Shown here: positions 59,901 to 64,000 of the stretch, piece after piece
Layout of the letters: each line of letters opens with the position of its first letter
How positions within the stretch are numbered: the stretch's first letter is position 1
From: Brasenia schreberi
Taxonomy: Eukaryota; Streptophyta; Magnoliopsida; Nymphaeales; Cabombaceae
Assembly (NCBI GenBank): GCA_036023115.1
Contig: JAYKKT010000046.1
Coordinates: forward strand, 2,926,501 to 2,990,500
DNA length: 64,000 bases
Direction of reading: 5' to 3'
Translations under genes and position numbers: made by a program
The notes under the pieces: model-generated
Database searches by the model: none
The model's input: the letters and a program-made list of their open reading frames with translations, nothing else
What the model was told of the DNA's origin: nothing

Positions 59901-61445
59901 TCTGCCACCCATGATCAAGTTCCTTCTAGTAGAAATGTATTAACATGAGCGTTCAATTACAAATAGAATAAGATAAGACCAATAAAAGCAAGTTGGACAA
60001 GATAATGTCAAACATGGATACTTTTATGAATAAGGTCCATTTACAAAATACTAATCACAATAATAAAATTTAAGAATAATATAAAAGAAAGATTAACGTT
60101 GTACCAAACTTCCAAGAAAGGGCAAGTATGCCCATCAGCTTGCTCTGTTGCAAGTTCTAGAATGTCTTTTTTTCTTCAGAAACTATATGGTTTGGTGCTT
60201 GTCAATTATGTGGTTCAGTAACAATATGAGAAGTTTATGGTTAAACTGACTTGATTGTACCCAAAGAGTATACAAATGCCAAAATTTGCACGAAGCAACA
60301 AACAGATTAATTCGTTAGAGTTATATGCTAATACCACCAAAATATCAATGCCGACTAAGAATCCATGTATCCAAGCCTACTTAATGTGGGATCAGGTTGG
60401 TTTTGATTTAGTGAATCAGTGGTAGACTTATTCATGGGTAAGGTGAAGTTCTGCCCCACCCGGTAAATGAAAGAATCCGGCTGAATTTCTCGAAACAATT
60501 TTATAGACCGCCTCACCTGAGTTTCATTCATATGGATGCCTCCTCACTCTTCTTGGTTGCCACTGTTTTTTTTTTTGGTTACAAGAGGAGGCCGAAGCCC
60601 AACACATGCACACCAGCAGCAGCGGCACTAGAGCGCTCTGCTGTTGAGCTAACGCTCTGGGTGCCAGATCGCCACTGTTCTAACGACATGGATGTGTTCA
60701 TGAAACTGGGCTGGTTGCTTCCTGTTTGCGGTGGTTGGGTATGGGAATTGAAACTGGCAAAAGATTTGATTAAACTGAATGTTAGTAAAGGCAATGTCTA
60801 GAACTGTGCATGAACAAATTAAACATTTGGAGATAACTTCTGAAAATAAATTCAGAATATTGAAGCAAGGGAATCGCTACGAATTGAATCTATCTTACTA
60901 CTTGAGAAGGTACCTCCTCAATGCCCTAATAGACTGTTTAAATAGGCTCAACTATCTGGATGAATAATTATTTGGGAATCCAAGATTTCTTTTCAGAGCT
61001 ACTCACCCAGAACCCGCTATTCGGAGAGAAGAGAGACTTGTATTCCTGATATTTAAAGCTAGTTTGGAACTCGTGCTTTCACAATTATACAGGTGTTTCT
61101 GAATAAATTTTCAAGAATTTACACTGTCCGTCCTCAAAAGTTCACTTCCATCTTAGCACTTTGATCGTGGACCTCATGCGGCAGAGGGGGAGCAAGAATA
61201 GAAAAAGTCTTACATTCAAAATAGATGTTAGCTAATCCAGAAACTCAACTGCCTTGGGATACATGTGGAGATATAGTGAAGCTAACATTATCATCACCTC
61301 TGGCCCAGGCCTCTTGTATCAGAGCCTACTCAGAGCCAAGGCAGTGATTGAATAAAGATCAGGAAGAAAAAAAAATAGAGTGAAAGAATCAAAAGGATTA
61401 GAAGATAGCTCTCTTGAGATGTACAGAGTATTGATGGTCCAACTT
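56449..61445. other. Intergenic region between V-PPase and MCM7
   Basis: Holds the presumed V-PPase promoter and 5' UTR (56449 to about 57000), the compound microsatellite, a short TA/TATC repeat (57330-57385) and otherwise unassigned sequence. Open frames at 58317, 59611 and 60532 have no family signature. Position 60565-60690 (GGAGGCCGAAGCCCAACACA ... TGAGCTAACGCTCTGGG) is GC-rich and may be part of a dispersed repeat, but I cannot name it. No tRNA or other RNA gene was found. Confidence 0.55.
56809..56900. repeat. (CA)n(TA)n(GA)n compound microsatellite
   Basis: About 42 bp CA, 20 bp TA and 30 bp GA, uninterrupted, roughly 360 bp upstream of the V-PPase ATG. Likely polymorphic. Confidence 0.95.
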
Positions 61446-63776
<2,331 letters not shown>

Positions 63777-64000
63777 CTGCACGAAGGATCAAGCAATCAA
63801 GTTCTGAAATATTTAGAAGGATGACAAAACATCAACCAAGAAACACAATTTGTTTCAAAGTTAACCAAAGAAATACCAAAATAGCATAAAGATCTACTAA
63901 AAGAATGTCAAGAGTGCATGGAAACAAACTCTTTTTCCTGATTAGAACATGTGAACAGAGAACAGAAATGAATTTCTATGAGGTGAATATATTTAAAGCG

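Noticed and set aside
60532..60801. 89-codon frame starting MDASSLFLV with a hydrophobic stretch
   Set aside because: The hydrophobic run comes from a poly-T tract and the rest looks like a dispersed GC-rich repeat; unsupported as a gene.

Overview
This is plant nuclear DNA. It has short exons with GT-AG introns, angiosperm-type proteins, long AT-rich introns, microsatellites, and dense RTE-clade LINEs, Copia LTR elements and hAT DNA transposons. It is very probably a flowering plant. I cannot place it more finely from sequence alone.

There are three protein-coding loci. (1) Plus strand, 12-46567: a 25-exon gene for protein phosphatase 4 regulatory subunit 3 (PP4R3/SMEK). Its 2,631-nt reading frame (876 codons plus stop) can be followed with consistent splice phase from a likely first ATG to the stop. 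(2) Minus strand, 56448-52081: a type I (K+-dependent) vacuolar H+-pyrophosphatase gene converging on SMEK. All catalytic motifs are visible, but two deletions, one of them frameshifting, make it a probable pseudogene. (3) Minus strand, 63776-61446: the C-terminal half of MCM7, a replicative helicase subunit. It runs off the right edge.

SMEK is about 46.6 kb because three introns have filled with nested transposons. Intron 7 (3957-13964) holds a hAT element (5058-12985) carrying two near-full-length RTE LINEs, each with a clean target-site duplication, plus an LTR fragment. Intron 16 (17945-32713) holds a Copia element. Its 5' LTR is split by a near-complete hAT (19860-23216). Its pol region is replaced by a LINE that carries a hAT, which itself carries another hAT. 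Intron 20 (36004-45055) holds an inverted Copia element (36409-41831, TSD GGAAC) with LINEs nested in its LTR and body, then two further LINE copies. Between SMEK and the pyrophosphatase lies another decayed hAT (49431-51862). The 5 kb between the pyrophosphatase and MCM7 has only microsatellites and sequence I do not recognise.

I did not find a new enzymatic or defence system. What stands out is the layered transposon record, with insertion order readable from target-site duplications; a filler-bearing duplication flanking one Copia element; chimeric LINEs; hAT termini built from GTATCG/CGATAC arrays; and the damaged pyrophosphatase. All coordinates come from reading by eye, so exon ends may be off by a base where splice sites are ambiguous.
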